64,000 nt of DNA from Xanthobacter tagetidis (GCF_003667445.1 NZ_RCTF01000006.1:62001-126000); one strand, 5' to 3'; counted from the stretch's first letter, positions 15,985 to 33,290 are shown. Notes: generated by a model from the letters alone, not told the origin. Numbers and translations are program-made.

Positions 15985-17241
15985 GTGCCAGCCTTCCGCC
16001 TCAGCCCCGCCGCCCTCATTGTCCTCGCCCCGCTCGCTTTCCTGCCGGCGACCGCCGGCGCCTCGCAGGTCGCCGTCCATGGCCGCGACATTCTGGTGGA
16101 TGGGCGCGCCTTCCTGCCGCGCGGCGCCAGCGGACAGACGCGATTCGCCGACCTCAAGGGCCTCGGCGCCAATGTGGTGCGCACCTATGGCGAGGACCCC
16201 GGCGAGACGCTGGACGCAGCCCAGCGCAACGGCCTCAAGGTGATCGTCGGCTTCTGGATGGGCCATCCGCGGCTCGGCTTCGACTATGGCAACCGGGCGG
16301 CGGTGGAGAGCCAGCTCGCCGCGCTCCGGCGCATGGTGGAGCGCTATCGCAGCCACCCGGCGCTGCTCATGTGGGGCATCGGCAACGAGGTCGAGGTGGA
16401 GGCCGACGCCGAGAGCGCGCGCGCCGCCTTCGCGGCAGTTGGCGAGGCGGCCCAGCTCGTGAAGACGCTGGACGGCCAGCACCCCACCATGGCGGTCGTG
16501 GCCGAGGTGGGCGGCACCAAGGTCGCCGATCTGATGCGGGTGGCGCCCGCCATCGACGTGCTCGGCATCAACACCTATGGCGACGGCGCCCTCTCGGCGC
16601 CGGGCCGCGCGCGTGCGCAGGGCTGGACCGGGCCCATCTTGCTCACCGAGATGGGCGCGCTGGGCCATTGGGACGCGCCGGCCGCCCCCTGGGGCGCGCG
16701 CATGGAGCCCACCTCCACCCAGAAGGCGGAGCGCCTGCGGCGCTATCTCGCCGCGTCGGAGCACGCCGCCGTGGGCGTCCTGCCGTTCCTGTGGGGCCAG
16801 AAGCAGGAGGTGACGCCCACCTGGTATTCGCTGCTGACGCCCGCCGGCGACTGGACCGAGCAGGTGGAAGTGATGGCCGAGGCCTGGGGCGGCAAGGTGC
16901 CGGGCGCAGCGGGCAACCGCGCGCCTCGCGTCCTCGCCTTCCGCCTTGCAGGGGCGCAGAGCGCGCCGGCGGGCACAGACTTTCGCGCCGTGCTGGCCGC
17001 CAGCGATCCCGACGGCGATCCCTTGAAGGTGGACTGGCAGGTGATGGCCGAGACCACGGCGCGCAGCGTCGGCGGCGATCCGGAGTCCGTACCGCCCGCC
17101 TTTCCGGAATCGCTGACGGACGGCTCGGCCACGGGCGCCCGCATCCATGGGCTGCCGGCCGGCCGCTACCGGGTGTTCGCCTATGTGCGCGACGGCCGCG
17201 GCGGCGCGGCCACGGCCAACCTGCCGTTCGAGGTGCGCTAG
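15985..17241 (+). CDS. Secreted clan GH-A glycoside hydrolase (GH2-TIM-barrel-like)
   Basis: This is a 418-residue exported glycosidase. After a signal peptide (LSPAALIVLAPLAFLPATAGA) comes a (beta/alpha)8 barrel that starts VAVHGRDILVDGRAFLPRGA, as in GH2/GH5-like proteins. The two catalytic glutamates of clan GH-A can be placed: acid/base Glu135 in WGIGNEVEV and nucleophile Glu222 in ILLTEMGALG. A C-terminal beta-sandwich (residues ~305-418, with VLAASDPDGDPLKVDW) resembles Ig-like/cadherin modules. The GTG at 15985 is chosen because it gives a clean signal peptide; an in-frame ATG at 15889 would add a non-signal-like stretch. The substrate is likely a beta-linked glucan or similar, not determined. 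Confidence 0.85.
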   Translation: MPAFRLSPAALIVLAPLAFLPATAGASQVAVHGRDILVDGRAFLPRGASGQTRFADLKGLGANVVRTYGEDPGETLDAAQRNGLKVIVGFWMGHPRLGFDYGNRAAVESQLAALRRMVERYRSHPALLMWGIGNEVEVEADAESARAAFAAVGEAAQLVKTLDGQHPTMAVVAEVGGTKVADLMRVAPAIDVLGINTYGDGALSAPGRARAQGWTGPILLTEMGALGHWDAPAAPWGARMEPTSTQKAERLRRYLAASEHAAVGVLPFLWGQKQEVTPTWYSLLTPAGDWTEQVEVMAEAWGGKVPGAAGNRAPRVLAFRLAGAQSAPAGTDFRAVLAASDPDGDPLKVDWQVMAETTARSVGGDPESVPPAFPESLTDGSATGARIHGLPAGRYRVFAYVRDGRGGAATANLPFEVR

Positions 17242-17250
17242 CAGCGCGCG

Positions 17251-17277
17251 CCGATCGCATTGAACCAATGGGATCGG
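17251..17277. terminator. Dyad between convergent genes
   Basis: CCGATC-G-CATTG (17251-17262) pairs with CAATG-G-GATCGG (17266-17277) around a 3-base loop with one G-G mismatch. It directly follows the glycosidase stop and lies before the end of the convergent small membrane protein gene. It could terminate both, although there is no T-run. Confidence 0.35.
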
Positions 17278-17319
17278 TGGAACGCCCGCTGGATTATCGG
17301 CAGGGAACGCCGCGCGCCG

Positions 17320-17544
17320 TCACCGGCGCAGCGTCTCCATGAGGTCGCGCGCGAACCACACGGCGCCTCCGGCGAACACCGCGCCGAAGACAAAGGAGAG
17401 GCCCTTCAAGGGCGCGACGGCGAGGCACAGGCCCATCAGCAGCCCGGACAAGCCGCAGGCGAAGGCCACCACCAGGATGGCGGCCGCATTCACGTTCTCG
17501 GCGTCCTCGCGGCGCAAGCCGGCAGGCCGAACCACCGGACGCAT
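17320..17544 (-). CDS. Small two-helix membrane protein, unknown function
   Basis: This is a 74-residue protein with two predicted membrane helices: AAAILVVAFACGLSGLLMGLC and, after a short loop, FVFGAVFAGGAVWFA. The N-terminus is basic (RPAGLRRED) and the C-terminus ends in ARDLMETLRR, so both ends are probably cytoplasmic. The ATG at 17544 has GAAGG four bases upstream and is preferred over a GTG at 17604. I do not recognise a named family. It lies downstream of rpoC on the same strand but beyond its terminator, so it should have its own promoter. Confidence 0.6.
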   Translation of the reverse strand: MRPVVRPAGLRREDAENVNAAAILVVAFACGLSGLLMGLCLAVAPLKGLSFVFGAVFAGGAVWFARDLMETLRR

Positions 17545-17930
17545 CCCGCCTTCAGGATGAAGAAGGGGCAATCGTTCCTCCAAGAGCAGCTGGTTCGGGA
17601 CCACTCAACCCGCCATTGAAGAACTCTACGAAGCGGCCAGCAGAGTGCACGCCCACCGCGAAGGTTTGTCGACTGAATTTTACTTCATGTCGCCATGCCG
17701 GCCGGAGAATCCAAAACGTCCAACCAGTTGCGAAGAATGCGTTTGGTGCCGGTCCAGGCCGCGGGGGACCGGCTGGCGCGCAGGGCAATGGCCGATCACA
17801 TCCGCGCGAGCAGGATTTGAAATCGTTTTCAGCCCCCTCGCCGGGGACGCCGGCGCGACGCGCGCCCCGCAAAAGGAAAGGGCCGCCTCGCGGCGGCCCC
17901 TCCAGATGCTGATGCGACCTGCGCGGCGGA
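17545..17930. other. Intergenic region after rpoC
   Basis: Apart from the rpoC terminator hairpin at 17872-17900, I see no gene or repeat in this ~385 bp. GC content is lower around 17610-17750, and that part could hold the promoter of the small membrane protein gene. Confidence 0.5.
17872..17900 (-). terminator. Intrinsic terminator of rpoC
   Basis: On the minus strand GGGCCGCC and GGCGGCCC pair as an 8-bp stem (17880-17887 with 17892-17899) around a 4-base loop. The pyrimidine run TTTCCTTTTG follows. It lies about 30 bp beyond the rpoC stop and should end the rplJ-rplL-rpoB-rpoC transcript. Confidence 0.7.
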
Positions 17931-22115
<4,185 letters not shown>

Positions 22116-22218
22116 AAGCTGGCTCCCAAACCAAGTGGGCCTTGTCTCGCAATGCCCGGCCGGCCGAAGCGCCGGTCGGGCTCACCGCTCAGCGAGCGGC
22201 AGGACGGGGCGACGCCCG

Positions 22219-26295
<4,077 letters not shown>

Positions 26296-26539
26296 CTCGA
26301 TCCTCGTCCGTCCTGGTCCAATCGGGCCGGCTCCCTTGTGCCTCATGAGAGAGGCGGGCTCGCCGCGCCGGCTCCGGAACCTTCATCTGCCATCGGTGCC
26401 GGAACGGGGTGAGGGCGAAGCGCCATCCCCTTCCAGCACCATGACGGCTCTCCCGGGAGCCGCGAGGCTTTCGCCTCGGCCGGCTGCCGGGAGAACCGTC
26501 TCTAACCGCGCCGCCGCGCCTTCCGGCCGGCGGTGGAAA

Positions 26540-26563
26540 GGGTCCCGGCCAAAGCCGGGACCC
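26540..26563 (-). terminator. Hairpin between rplL and rpoB (attenuator candidate)
   Basis: A 10-bp GC-rich stem (GGGTCCCGGC at 26540-26549 with GCCGGGACCC at 26554-26563) begins 7 bp after the rplL stop. On the minus strand it is followed by TTTCC. Partial termination between rplL and rpoB is well known in E. coli; this hairpin is placed to do the same. Confidence 0.55.
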
Positions 26564-26569
26564 CAAAGC

Positions 26570-26947
<378 letters not shown>

Positions 26948-27019
26948 TTTCGTTTGTCCTTAAGATAGGTTCGAATTTGAGATTTGCGAGATCGGGCCGC
27001 GCGATGCGCGGCCGCTGCC

Positions 27020-27538
27020 TCACGCCGCTTCGTCCTGCTTGGCATACGCCCCGAACACGCGCGCGAGCTTGGCAGCCGGCGCGGTGGTGAGCTGAGCGAT
27101 CTTGGTCGCCGGGGCCTGGATGAGGCCGACGAGCTTGGCGCGCAGTTCATCAAGGGACGGCATGGTGGCAAGCGCCTTCACACCGTCCGCGTTCAGGGGC
27201 GTGGTGCCCATCGCACCGCCGAGAATCACGAACTTGTCGTTGGTCTTGGCGAAGTCGACGGCCACCTTCGGCGCCGCCACCGGATCGCTGGAATAGGCGA
27301 TCAGGGTGGGTCCCTTCAGGAGGGACGCCACATGGGCGACGTCTGAGCCTTCCAGAGCGATCTTGGCGAGGCGGTTCTTGGCCACCTTCACGGTCGCACC
27401 CTGGGCCTTCATCTGCCGGCGAAGCGCCTGCATCTGGGCCACGGTGAGGCCGGAATAGTGGGCCACCACGACGACGGACGTGTTCTTGAACACGTCCGAA
27501 AGCGTCGTGACGAGCTCTTGCTTTTCCGCTCGATCCAC
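27020..27538 (-). CDS. rplJ: 50S ribosomal protein L10
   Basis: This 172-residue L10 protein anchors the L7/L12 stalk on 23S rRNA. Typical features are [40 protein letters not shown] N-terminal sequence and [11 protein letters not shown]. The C-terminal helix ([12 protein letters not shown]) that binds L7/L12 is present. Translation starts with GTG at 27538, with AAGAGAG upstream. A perfect 9-bp dyad (27561-27586) lies just ahead of the start and may be part of the autoregulatory leader. It is normally next to rplA; here a membrane acyltransferase gene lies between. Confidence 0.97.
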   Translation of the reverse strand: MDRAEKQELVTTLSDVFKNTSVVVVAHYSGLTVAQMQALRRQMKAQGATVKVAKNRLAKIALEGSDVAHVASLLKGPTLIAYSSDPVAAPKVAVDFAKTNDKFVILGGAMGTTPLNADGVKALATMPSLDELRAKLVGLIQAPATKIAQLTTAPAAKLARVFGAYAKQDEAA

Positions 27539-28164
27539 GTCTGGCTCTCTTTAAGCCTATGGCGGTATCATCAGGGAGATACCGCCGGTTGCGCCTTGCC
27601 GCTTCCGCGGCCGGGTTGCCTGTCGCGGGAGCTTGCCCCCGCTTGAAGCATGCCGGCCGCATTCCGCGACGCTCACATGCCCTGTCCCCCCGGCTCCAGG
27701 CCGGACGGAACGTCCGGAGCGGAACGCAAGGCGCTGGTTCGAACCGATCTTCCACGCCCCCGCCACGGCGGAGGCGCACAAAAATTCCGGTCTTCCCCGT
27801 CTATGCTGGCTCCCCAGGGTCCGCCTCGGGCGAGGCGGGTGGCGAGAATTAAGCCTTGGCAAATCGCCGCGGCGCCTGCAGTCTCGGACAGGACTTTCAT
27901 CTGCTTCGGCACCCCATCGACCGCAAAACGGCCGACGAAACAGGCGCTTGACAGACGATAAGGCCGGGCGGGCGAACCCTCCCAGCCCTTCCGCCCGGTC
28001 AAAGGCGGAAGCTCAAAATCCAAAATCCCATGTGGCCGGAGCCGCGTGGGAAACAGCCCATATAAAGCCTCGCGCGCCGCTTGTCACGACTCGCGGCGCA
28101 TTTTTTGCTTTAGCGGCCCGTCCGGTCCCCATCGCGCGGCAGCAGCCCGGCGGCGCCCGGCGTC
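27539..28164. other. Long leader/intergenic region upstream of rplJ
   Basis: These ~625 bp must hold the rplJ promoter and leader. Visible structures are the dyad at 27561-27586 and a short CCGCCTCG/CGAGGCGG inverted repeat near 27823-27840. No protein-coding pattern is seen. I could not place a convincing promoter. Confidence 0.5.
27561..27586 (-). promoter_or_regulatory. 9-bp dyad in the rplJ leader (L10 leader candidate)
   Basis: GGCGGTATC (27561-27569) and GATACCGCC (27578-27586) form a perfect stem with an 8-base loop, 23 bp before the rplJ start. L10-L7/L12 binding to its own leader is known in other bacteria; the exact alphaproteobacterial consensus cannot be checked here. Confidence 0.4.
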
Positions 28165-30090
28165 CTACCGCCCGTTCGCCCGCCCGTCTCCCCCGTCTTG
28201 CCCCGCGCCCTGCCATCCCGGCGGGAACAGGAAGGCCGCGAGCTTCGGCCCCATGGCCCGCGCCGCCGCGCCCGAGAGATGGTCCGGGTCGATCAGCAGC
28301 AGGTCCTCCCGCGCATAGGGACTGCACGGGGCCTGGCCGATGGCGCAGAAGGCCTGCTGTGTGTCGAAGACGCGGGCCGCTCCCGCGCCGTCGACCATGG
28401 CGAGGCGCGACGCTTCAGCCGCCGCGTTCGCGAAGGGGTAGGCCCCGCTCAACGGATTGTCTCCGCTTTGCGCCCGCGCCGCCATCTCATCCCGGATCCG
28501 GGGAAAGGCCGGCATGGGCGAGGCCCACAGGACGGAATGTCCGGCGGCGGCGAAGAAGGCGCCGGCGGCGGCGATGTCGTCGGGGCTGAGGGCGCCGGCG
28601 GAGACCGACTGGGCGAGGAGGACGCGCAGGCCCGGACGTCCCTTCAGCTTCTCCAGCGCCATGACGAAGAACGCCCGGCATTCCGGCCTCATGAGCCGCG
28701 GCACCACGGAGCAGCCGGCGCCCGTCGCCTGGGCCGGCTCGATGCCCGCGGCGCGCAGCGCGAATGCCTTGTCCGCCGCGTGGCTGTCCCCGGCGACGAG
28801 GACAGTCGCGCCGGGTCCCTCCCCCAGGCAGTTCCACTGCGCCAGGAACGGCTCGGGCGCCCCGCGATTGGCCCTGAGGTGGCAGGCGTCCGTGCGGATG
28901 CCGTCGGCGCGGCTGCTGGCCTCGCGCTCGAACTGAGCCGTGACGGCCACATAGGCCGGCCGCACCAGGAAGGAGAGCCCGTTGGTCCCCGCGACCAGAA
29001 CCGCAAATGCCAGGGTCGCGGCGCTGGCCGATCCGATCGCGGCAAGGAAGGGCCTCAAGGGCATGCGCCGCCGGTCGCGGGCCGGCTGCTCGATGAAGCG
29101 CCATGTGGCCCAGGCGAGCGGGAAGCAGGCGGCGACGAGGGCGCCGGCCAAAGTCGGGGACAGGTCGTCGGTCGTGGCGAGGCGGGCAAGCGCGAGAACG
29201 GGCTGGTGCCAGAGATAGAGCGCATAGGAGATGAGCCCGACCGCCACCAGAGGCCGCCACGCCATCGCCGACGCCACCGGCTCGCCACGGTCGGGCGCAT
29301 AGAGCACCAGCGCGGCGCCGACCACCGGCACCAGCATGGCGAGCCCGGGCAGGCGCATGGCCTCATGATAGGTTGTGACCGCCAGCGCGATGAGCAGAAG
29401 CCCGACGACGCGCATGGCCGTCGGCGTCCATGATCCCGGCACCGGGGGCAGGCGGGACCGCGCCAGCGTGACCAGCACGCCCGCCAGAAGCTCCCAGCCG
29501 CGCGACTGCAGCAGGTAATAGGCCGAGGCCTTGTCCCATCGCGTCAGCGCCTGGCTGTAGAGGAGCGAGAGCACCGCGAGGACCGCCACGACGAGCGGAA
29601 GCTTCAATCTTGAGCCGCCCGCGAGGGCGATCACCAGCAGGGGAAAGAGGATGTAGAACTGCTCCTCGATCCCCAGCGTCCAGGTATGGATCAGCGGCTG
29701 GAGCTTCGCGGCGGTGGCGAAATAGTCGGTGGCGGCCCAGAAATAGATATTCGCGGTGAACGTGAGGGCCGCGATGCTGGACTTGGCGATCTCCGCGAGC
29801 CGAAACGGCGCGACGATGAAGGCCGCGGCCACGCAGGTGGCGATGATCACCGTGAGCAGCGAAGGCAGGAGGCGGCGCGCCCGCCGCTCATAAAAGCGCG
29901 CAAGGGAGAATTCGCCCTGCGCGCGCTGCTCGATGATGATGCCGGAAATCAGGTAGCCGCTGATGACGAAGAAGACGTCGACGCCCACGAATCCGCCCGA
30001 GAATGCCGGCACCCCCGCGTGGAAGAACACGACCGGCAGCACGGCGATCGCGCGCAGACCATCGATTTCCGGGCGGTAGCGCGCGCTCAT
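28165..30090 (-). CDS. OafA/YrhL-type membrane acyltransferase with C-terminal SGNH domain
   Basis: This 641-residue protein has an acyltransferase-3 membrane domain (residues 1-~375, about ten hydrophobic helices) and a periplasmic SGNH hydrolase domain. The first part shows YRPEIDGLRAIAVLPVVFFH, with the catalytic-type His, and GGFVGVDVFFVISGYLI, the R/K-rich loop ERRARRLLPSLL and the HTWTLGIEEQFYI motif. The SGNH part has VLVAGDSHAAD (nucleophile Ser) and the DxxH pair Asp601-His604. Such fusions O-acetylate surface polysaccharide or peptidoglycan. Its place between rplA and rplJ, on the same strand, is unusual and may give it strong expression unless the hairpins near 30150-30210 insulate it. 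Confidence 0.92.
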   Translation of the reverse strand: MSARYRPEIDGLRAIAVLPVVFFHAGVPAFSGGFVGVDVFFVISGYLISGIIIEQRAQGEFSLARFYERRARRLLPSLLTVIIATCVAAAFIVAPFRLAEIAKSSIAALTFTANIYFWAATDYFATAAKLQPLIHTWTLGIEEQFYILFPLLVIALAGGSRLKLPLVVAVLAVLSLLYSQALTRWDKASAYYLLQSRGWELLAGVLVTLARSRLPPVPGSWTPTAMRVVGLLLIALAVTTYHEAMRLPGLAMLVPVVGAALVLYAPDRGEPVASAMAWRPLVAVGLISYALYLWHQPVLALARLATTDDLSPTLAGALVAACFPLAWATWRFIEQPARDRRRMPLRPFLAAIGSASAATLAFAVLVAGTNGLSFLVRPAYVAVTAQFEREASSRADGIRTDACHLRANRGAPEPFLAQWNCLGEGPGATVLVAGDSHAADKAFALRAAGIEPAQATGAGCSVVPRLMRPECRAFFVMALEKLKGRPGLRVLLAQSVSAGALSPDDIAAAGAFFAAAGHSVLWASPMPAFPRIRDEMAARAQSGDNPLSGAYPFANAAAEASRLAMVDGAGAARVFDTQQAFCAIGQAPCSPYAREDLLLIDPDHLSGAAARAMGPKLAAFLFPPGWQGAGQDGGDGRANGR

Positions 30091-30185
30091 CTCAAGGGAT
30101 TACCCGACGGCTTCCAGCGGGCCGCTGAGAAACGGAGTCACAAACAGGGCCGCGCCCTTGTCGCCTTGGAAGCGGCCCTGAAGGA

Positions 30186-30210
30186 AATGGCCGGGTCGAG
30201 CCCGGCCATT
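30186..30210 (-). terminator. Terminator hairpin after rplA
   Basis: AATGGCCGGG (30186-30195) and CCCGGCCATT (30201-30210) form a perfect 10-bp stem around 5 bases, 12 bp beyond the rplA stop on the minus strand, followed by TTCCTT. A second stem, CAGGGCCGC with GCGGCCCTG (30145-30180 region), lies immediately downstream. Confidence 0.6.
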
Positions 30211-30222
30211 CCAGAACGTGCC

Positions 30223-30930
30223 TCAGGCGCCGCCGGCGCCCAGAACCGACGCGGGCTCGATCTTGAGGCCCGGGCCCATGGTGGACGACACCGCCACGCG
30301 CTGGACATAGGTGCCCTTGGCGCCGGTCGGCTTGGCCTTCACCACCGCGTCCACGAAGGCGCGGATGTTCTCGGCCAGCTTGTCGGCCGGGAACGAGGCC
30401 TTGCCGACGCCGCCATGGATGATGCCGGCCTTCTCGACGCGGAACTCCACCGCGCCGCCCTTGGCGGCGGCGACGGCGCCCTTCACGTCCATGGTCACGG
30501 TGCCGACCTTCGGGTTCGGCATCAGGCCGCGCGGGCCGAGCACCTTGCCGAGGCGGCCGACCAGCGGCATCAGGTCCGGGGTGGCGATGCAGCGATCGAA
30601 CTCGATCTTGCCGCCCTGGATGGTCTCCAGCAGGTCCTCTGCGCCGACGATGTCGGCACCCGCCGCCTTGGCCTCGTCGGCCTTGGCGCCGCGGGCGAAC
30701 ACCGCCACGCGCACGGTGCGGCCGGAGCCGTTCGGCAGGTTGCACACGCCGCGGACCATCTGGTCCGCATGGCGCGGGTCGACGCCGAGATTGAGCGCCA
30801 CCTCGATGGTCTCGTCGAACTTGGCGGTCGCGCGCTCCTTCAGGAGCGTGAGCGCCTCGTCGAGGCCGTAGAGCTTGGTGCGGTCGATGCCCTCGTGGGC
30901 GGCGCGGATGCGCTTGCCTTCCTTCGCCAT
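30223..30930 (-). CDS. rplA: 50S ribosomal protein L1
   Basis: This 235-residue L1 protein forms the ribosomal L1 stalk at the E site. The start region [21 protein letters not shown] and the signatures [19 protein letters not shown] and [21 protein letters not shown] are clear. The ATG at 30930 has AGGAG 8 bases upstream, inside the end of rplK; a GTG at 30939 is too close to that site. The 5-bp gap to rplK shows tight coupling. L1 is the translational repressor of rplKA in other bacteria. Confidence 0.97.
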   Translation of the reverse strand: MAKEGKRIRAAHEGIDRTKLYGLDEALTLLKERATAKFDETIEVALNLGVDPRHADQMVRGVCNLPNGSGRTVRVAVFARGAKADEAKAAGADIVGAEDLLETIQGGKIEFDRCIATPDLMPLVGRLGKVLGPRGLMPNPKVGTVTMDVKGAVAAAKGGAVEFRVEKAGIIHGGVGKASFPADKLAENIRAFVDAVVKAKPTGAKGTYVQRVAVSSTMGPGLKIEPASVLGAGGA

Positions 30931-30935
30931 GACGC

Positions 30936-31385
30936 TCACTCCTGAACCTGGAGGCCCATGGAGCGGGCCGAGCCTTCGATCATCTGGACGGCGGCCTCAA
31001 CGGAGTCGCAGTTCAGATCCTTCATCTTCTTCTCGGCGATCTCCGCGAGCTGGGCGCGCGTGACCTTGCCGACGAAGGTGCCCTTGCCGGGCGTCTTCGA
31101 GCCGGAGCCGGGCTTCTTCTTGGTCTCAAGGCCTGCGGCCTTCTTGAGGAAGTAGGAGACCGGCGGGGTCTTCAGCTCGAAGGTGAAGGAACGGTCCTGG
31201 AAGGCCGTGATCACCACCGGGATCGGCATGCCCTTTTCGAGCTGCGCGGTCTGGGCGTTGAACGCCTTGCAGAATTCCATGATGTTCAGGCCGCGCTGGC
31301 CGAGCGCGGGGCCGATCGGCGGAGCCGGATTGGCGCTGCCGGCGGGCACCTGCAGCTTGACGTAGCCTGCGATTTTCTTCGCCAT
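30936..31385 (-). CDS. rplK: 50S ribosomal protein L11
   Basis: This 149-residue L11 protein is part of the GTPase-associated centre. It starts [20 protein letters not shown] and has the conserved [20 protein letters not shown] and [20 protein letters not shown] segments. GGGGAG lies upstream of the ATG. In most alphaproteobacteria nusG is directly upstream; here no nusG or secE is found and the next gene is on the opposite strand. A hairpin (31399-31426) sits directly before the ribosome binding site. Confidence 0.97.
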   Translation of the reverse strand: MAKKIAGYVKLQVPAGSANPAPPIGPALGQRGLNIMEFCKAFNAQTAQLEKGMPIPVVITAFQDRSFTFELKTPPVSYFLKKAAGLETKKKPGSGSKTPGKGTFVGKVTRAQLAEIAEKKMKDLNCDSVEAAVQMIEGSARSMGLQVQE

Positions 31386-31700
31386 GGAAGAACTCCCCGG
31401 CGTTCCGGCTGCCGGCCGGAAACGCCAAAGCACGCCGCCGCGACGGCTGATCGCGGTTCGGCGCTGTCCGAGGATCGCGGTAGCGGCGCGTTACTTCCGG
31501 CTGGCGAACCGGACACGCCTCCCGCGTATGGTGCACCGACGCGCGGCGCGGGCGATCCGATACAGGAATTCCGCCGGCGAGGGAAGCCCCGGCGGTGCCG
31601 GGCGCCCCCGGCTCGAAGTCCGGACGCCAGCGACCGGTGCGGCGACATGTCTCCCGTTCGCAAGCCGGGCGTGGTAGACGGGCGGATCGAGGAGTGCGCC
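31386..31700 (-). promoter_or_regulatory. rplK upstream region with leader hairpin
   Basis: The ~315 bp between rplK (minus) and the DUF6460 gene (plus) must contain the rplKA promoter. GGCGTTCCGG at 31399-31408 pairs with CCGGAAACGCC at 31416-31426, with one bulge, next to the rplK ribosome binding site. It could be the L1-responsive leader or an ordinary 5' UTR stem. No nusG, secE or tRNA-Trp is present. Confidence 0.35.
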
Positions 31701-32003
31701 ATGTCCGACAATCGCGAACTGAGCAGCCGTCCCGGCACCGGTGCCGACCTGAAGCGCTTCTTCGGCGGCTCGCCCGCCTGGGTCATCGCCCGCCTCATCC
31801 TCCTGTCCGTGGTGGTGGGCGTGATCATGGCGGCGCTCGGCCTCGACCCCGCCAACATCCTCCAGAGCCTCGTGGATCTGGTACGGAACCTGTTCAATTT
31901 CGGCTTCGAGGCGGTGGAGCGCCTGTGGCGCTACTTCCTGCTGGGGGCGGTGATCGTCGTCCCGCTGTGGCTGATCCTGCGCATCTCCCGCGCCGGCCGC
32001 TGA
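31701..32003 (+). CDS. DUF6460-family small membrane protein
   Basis: This 100-residue protein resembles the DUF6460 family of Rhizobiales. The conserved core is KRFFGGSPAWVIARLILLSV, then GLDPANILQSLVDLVRNLFN and FEAVERLWRYFLLGAVIVV. Two membrane helices flank an amphipathic segment. CGAGGAG lies about 7 bases before the ATG at 31701. The function of the family is unknown. It lies divergent from rplK and convergent with the DUF952 gene. Confidence 0.75.
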   Translation: MSDNRELSSRPGTGADLKRFFGGSPAWVIARLILLSVVVGVIMAALGLDPANILQSLVDLVRNLFNFGFEAVERLWRYFLLGAVIVVPLWLILRISRAGR

Positions 32004-32044
32004 CCGATCCGGCCTCGCAAGCGCGCCTGAGACGGCGCGCTTGG

Positions 32045-32064
32045 GGGCGCCCGGCCGGGCGCCC
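32045..32064. terminator. 20-bp perfect palindrome between convergent genes
   Basis: GGGCGCCCGG is immediately followed by its reverse complement CCGGGCGCCC. It lies between the stops of the DUF6460 gene (plus) and the DUF952 gene (minus). It may be a bidirectional terminator, but no T-tract follows. Confidence 0.35.
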
Positions 32065-32085
32065 GGGCGAGCACTTGGCGGGCGC

Positions 32086-32421
32086 CTAGGGAATGTGGTC
32101 CGGGAAGATGTGGACCCCGTCCGCCCCGAGCGGCAGGTCATCGACCCGGCGCACCGCCGCAAGCGGCAGCGGGCCGTAGAGATGGGGGAACAGGTCCCCG
32201 CCGCGCGAGGGCTCCCATTTGAGCGCCGGCCCCAGCGCTTCAGTCGCCACCGCGACAAGCTTGAGTTCCGCGAGGCCCGAGAAGTGCCGCCGCGCGGTTT
32301 CGCGCACCTGTTCCGCAGTGGAAAAATGGATGAAGCCGTCCGTCACGTCCACCGGCGCGCCGAAGAACACGCCGTTCGCCTCCGCCTTGCGCCAGAGCGG
32401 GGCCGGGCAGATCTTGAACAC
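32086..32421 (-). CDS. DUF952-family protein
   Basis: This 111-residue protein matches the DUF952 family. It starts VFKICPAPLWRKAEANGVFFGAPVDVTDGFIHFS, the standard opening, and later has LLPHLYGPL-like FPHLYGPLPLAAV. The family is small, cytosolic and related in sequence to the glutathione S-transferase-type/ADP-ribosyl-like fold by prediction only; its function is unknown. No ATG is available near the homologous start, so I use GTG at 32421, which aligns with the family N-terminus but lacks a clear Shine-Dalgarno. It is divergent from the S24-type regulator gene. Confidence 0.7.
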   Translation of the reverse strand: MFKICPAPLWRKAEANGVFFGAPVDVTDGFIHFSTAEQVRETARRHFSGLAELKLVAVATEALGPALKWEPSRGGDLFPHLYGPLPLAAVRRVDDLPLGADGVHIFPDHIP

Positions 32422-32600
32422 GAGAGCGGCAGCGGGCGGGGTCAAATCGAGGCTCCGGGAAGGCGGGACCTTCCAGCTAGCCCGTCCGCACCGCCGACGC
32501 CAGCCCTTCCTGCTCCGCACGCCGACGCGGATTGAAATCCTGGACAAATCAGGAACAAATTCTTATCGTGCCCGGGCAGTCAGCGAGGGAACGCGCACGC

Positions 32601-33290
32601 ATGCTCACGCACGGGCAAATCTGGCGGGCGCTGGATCGCCTCGCTGAACGCCATGGCCTCTCCACCTCAGGGCTCGCCAAAAGGGCCGGGCTCGACCCCA
32701 CCACCTTCAACCGCTCCAAGCGGGTGACGGGGGACGGACGACCGCGCTGGCCCTCCACCGAGAGCATCGCCAAGGCGCTGTCCGCGACCGGGGCGGGCGT
32801 CGAGGATTTCGTCGCTCTGCTCGACGCCGGGGGCCGCGCCGACGGCTTCGCCGAGGGCGCGACGCCGATCGAGGGCGAACTCGCCCCCGAGGCCGCCGGC
32901 GCCGGCCGGGTCATCCCGATGATCGAGCTCGCCGATGCGGGCGCGGCCGACGCGTTCGACGACGGCGGGCTGCCGGCCGGCCCCGCCTGGGACGACATCG
33001 TCTTCCCCGAGCTTGCGGACGGACAGGCCTATGCGCTGGAGATCTGCGGCCCGGCGTTCGCGCCGGTCTATCGCGACCGGGACGTGCTGGTGGTCTCCCC
33101 CGCCGCCGCCGTGCGGCGCGGCGACCGGGTGGTGGTGAAGGCGCGCGACGGCGCGCTTCTGGTGCGCGAATTCCTGCGCCGGACCGCCCGGCAGGTGGAG
33201 GTGCGCGCGCTCGGCGCCCCGCACGAGACGCAACATCTGCCGCTCAAGGACATCGCCTTCATCGCCCGGATCGTCTGGGCGAGCCAGTAA
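32601..33290 (+). CDS. HTH regulator with S24 (LexA-like) domain lacking catalytic residues
   Basis: This 229-residue regulator has an N-terminal HTH (residues ~5-70: LAERHGLSTSGLAKRAGLDP then FNRSKRVTGDGRPRWPSTES) and a C-terminal LexA/S24-like fold (from ~130). In active family members the nucleophile lies in GDSMxP; here the segment reads CGPAFAP, with Ala152 at the serine position. The catalytic lysine position, in the later VKxL-like strand, is Arg189 (LLVREF). Both residues are therefore missing and self-cleavage is not expected. It may bind DNA constitutively or respond to a ligand. The ATG at 32601 is used; its Shine-Dalgarno (GAGGGA) is rather far (about 11 bases). Confidence 0.85.
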   Translation: MLTHGQIWRALDRLAERHGLSTSGLAKRAGLDPTTFNRSKRVTGDGRPRWPSTESIAKALSATGAGVEDFVALLDAGGRADGFAEGATPIEGELAPEAAGAGRVIPMIELADAGAADAFDDGGLPAGPAWDDIVFPELADGQAYALEICGPAFAPVYRDRDVLVVSPAAAVRRGDRVVVKARDGALLVREFLRRTARQVEVRALGAPHETQHLPLKDIAFIARIVWASQ

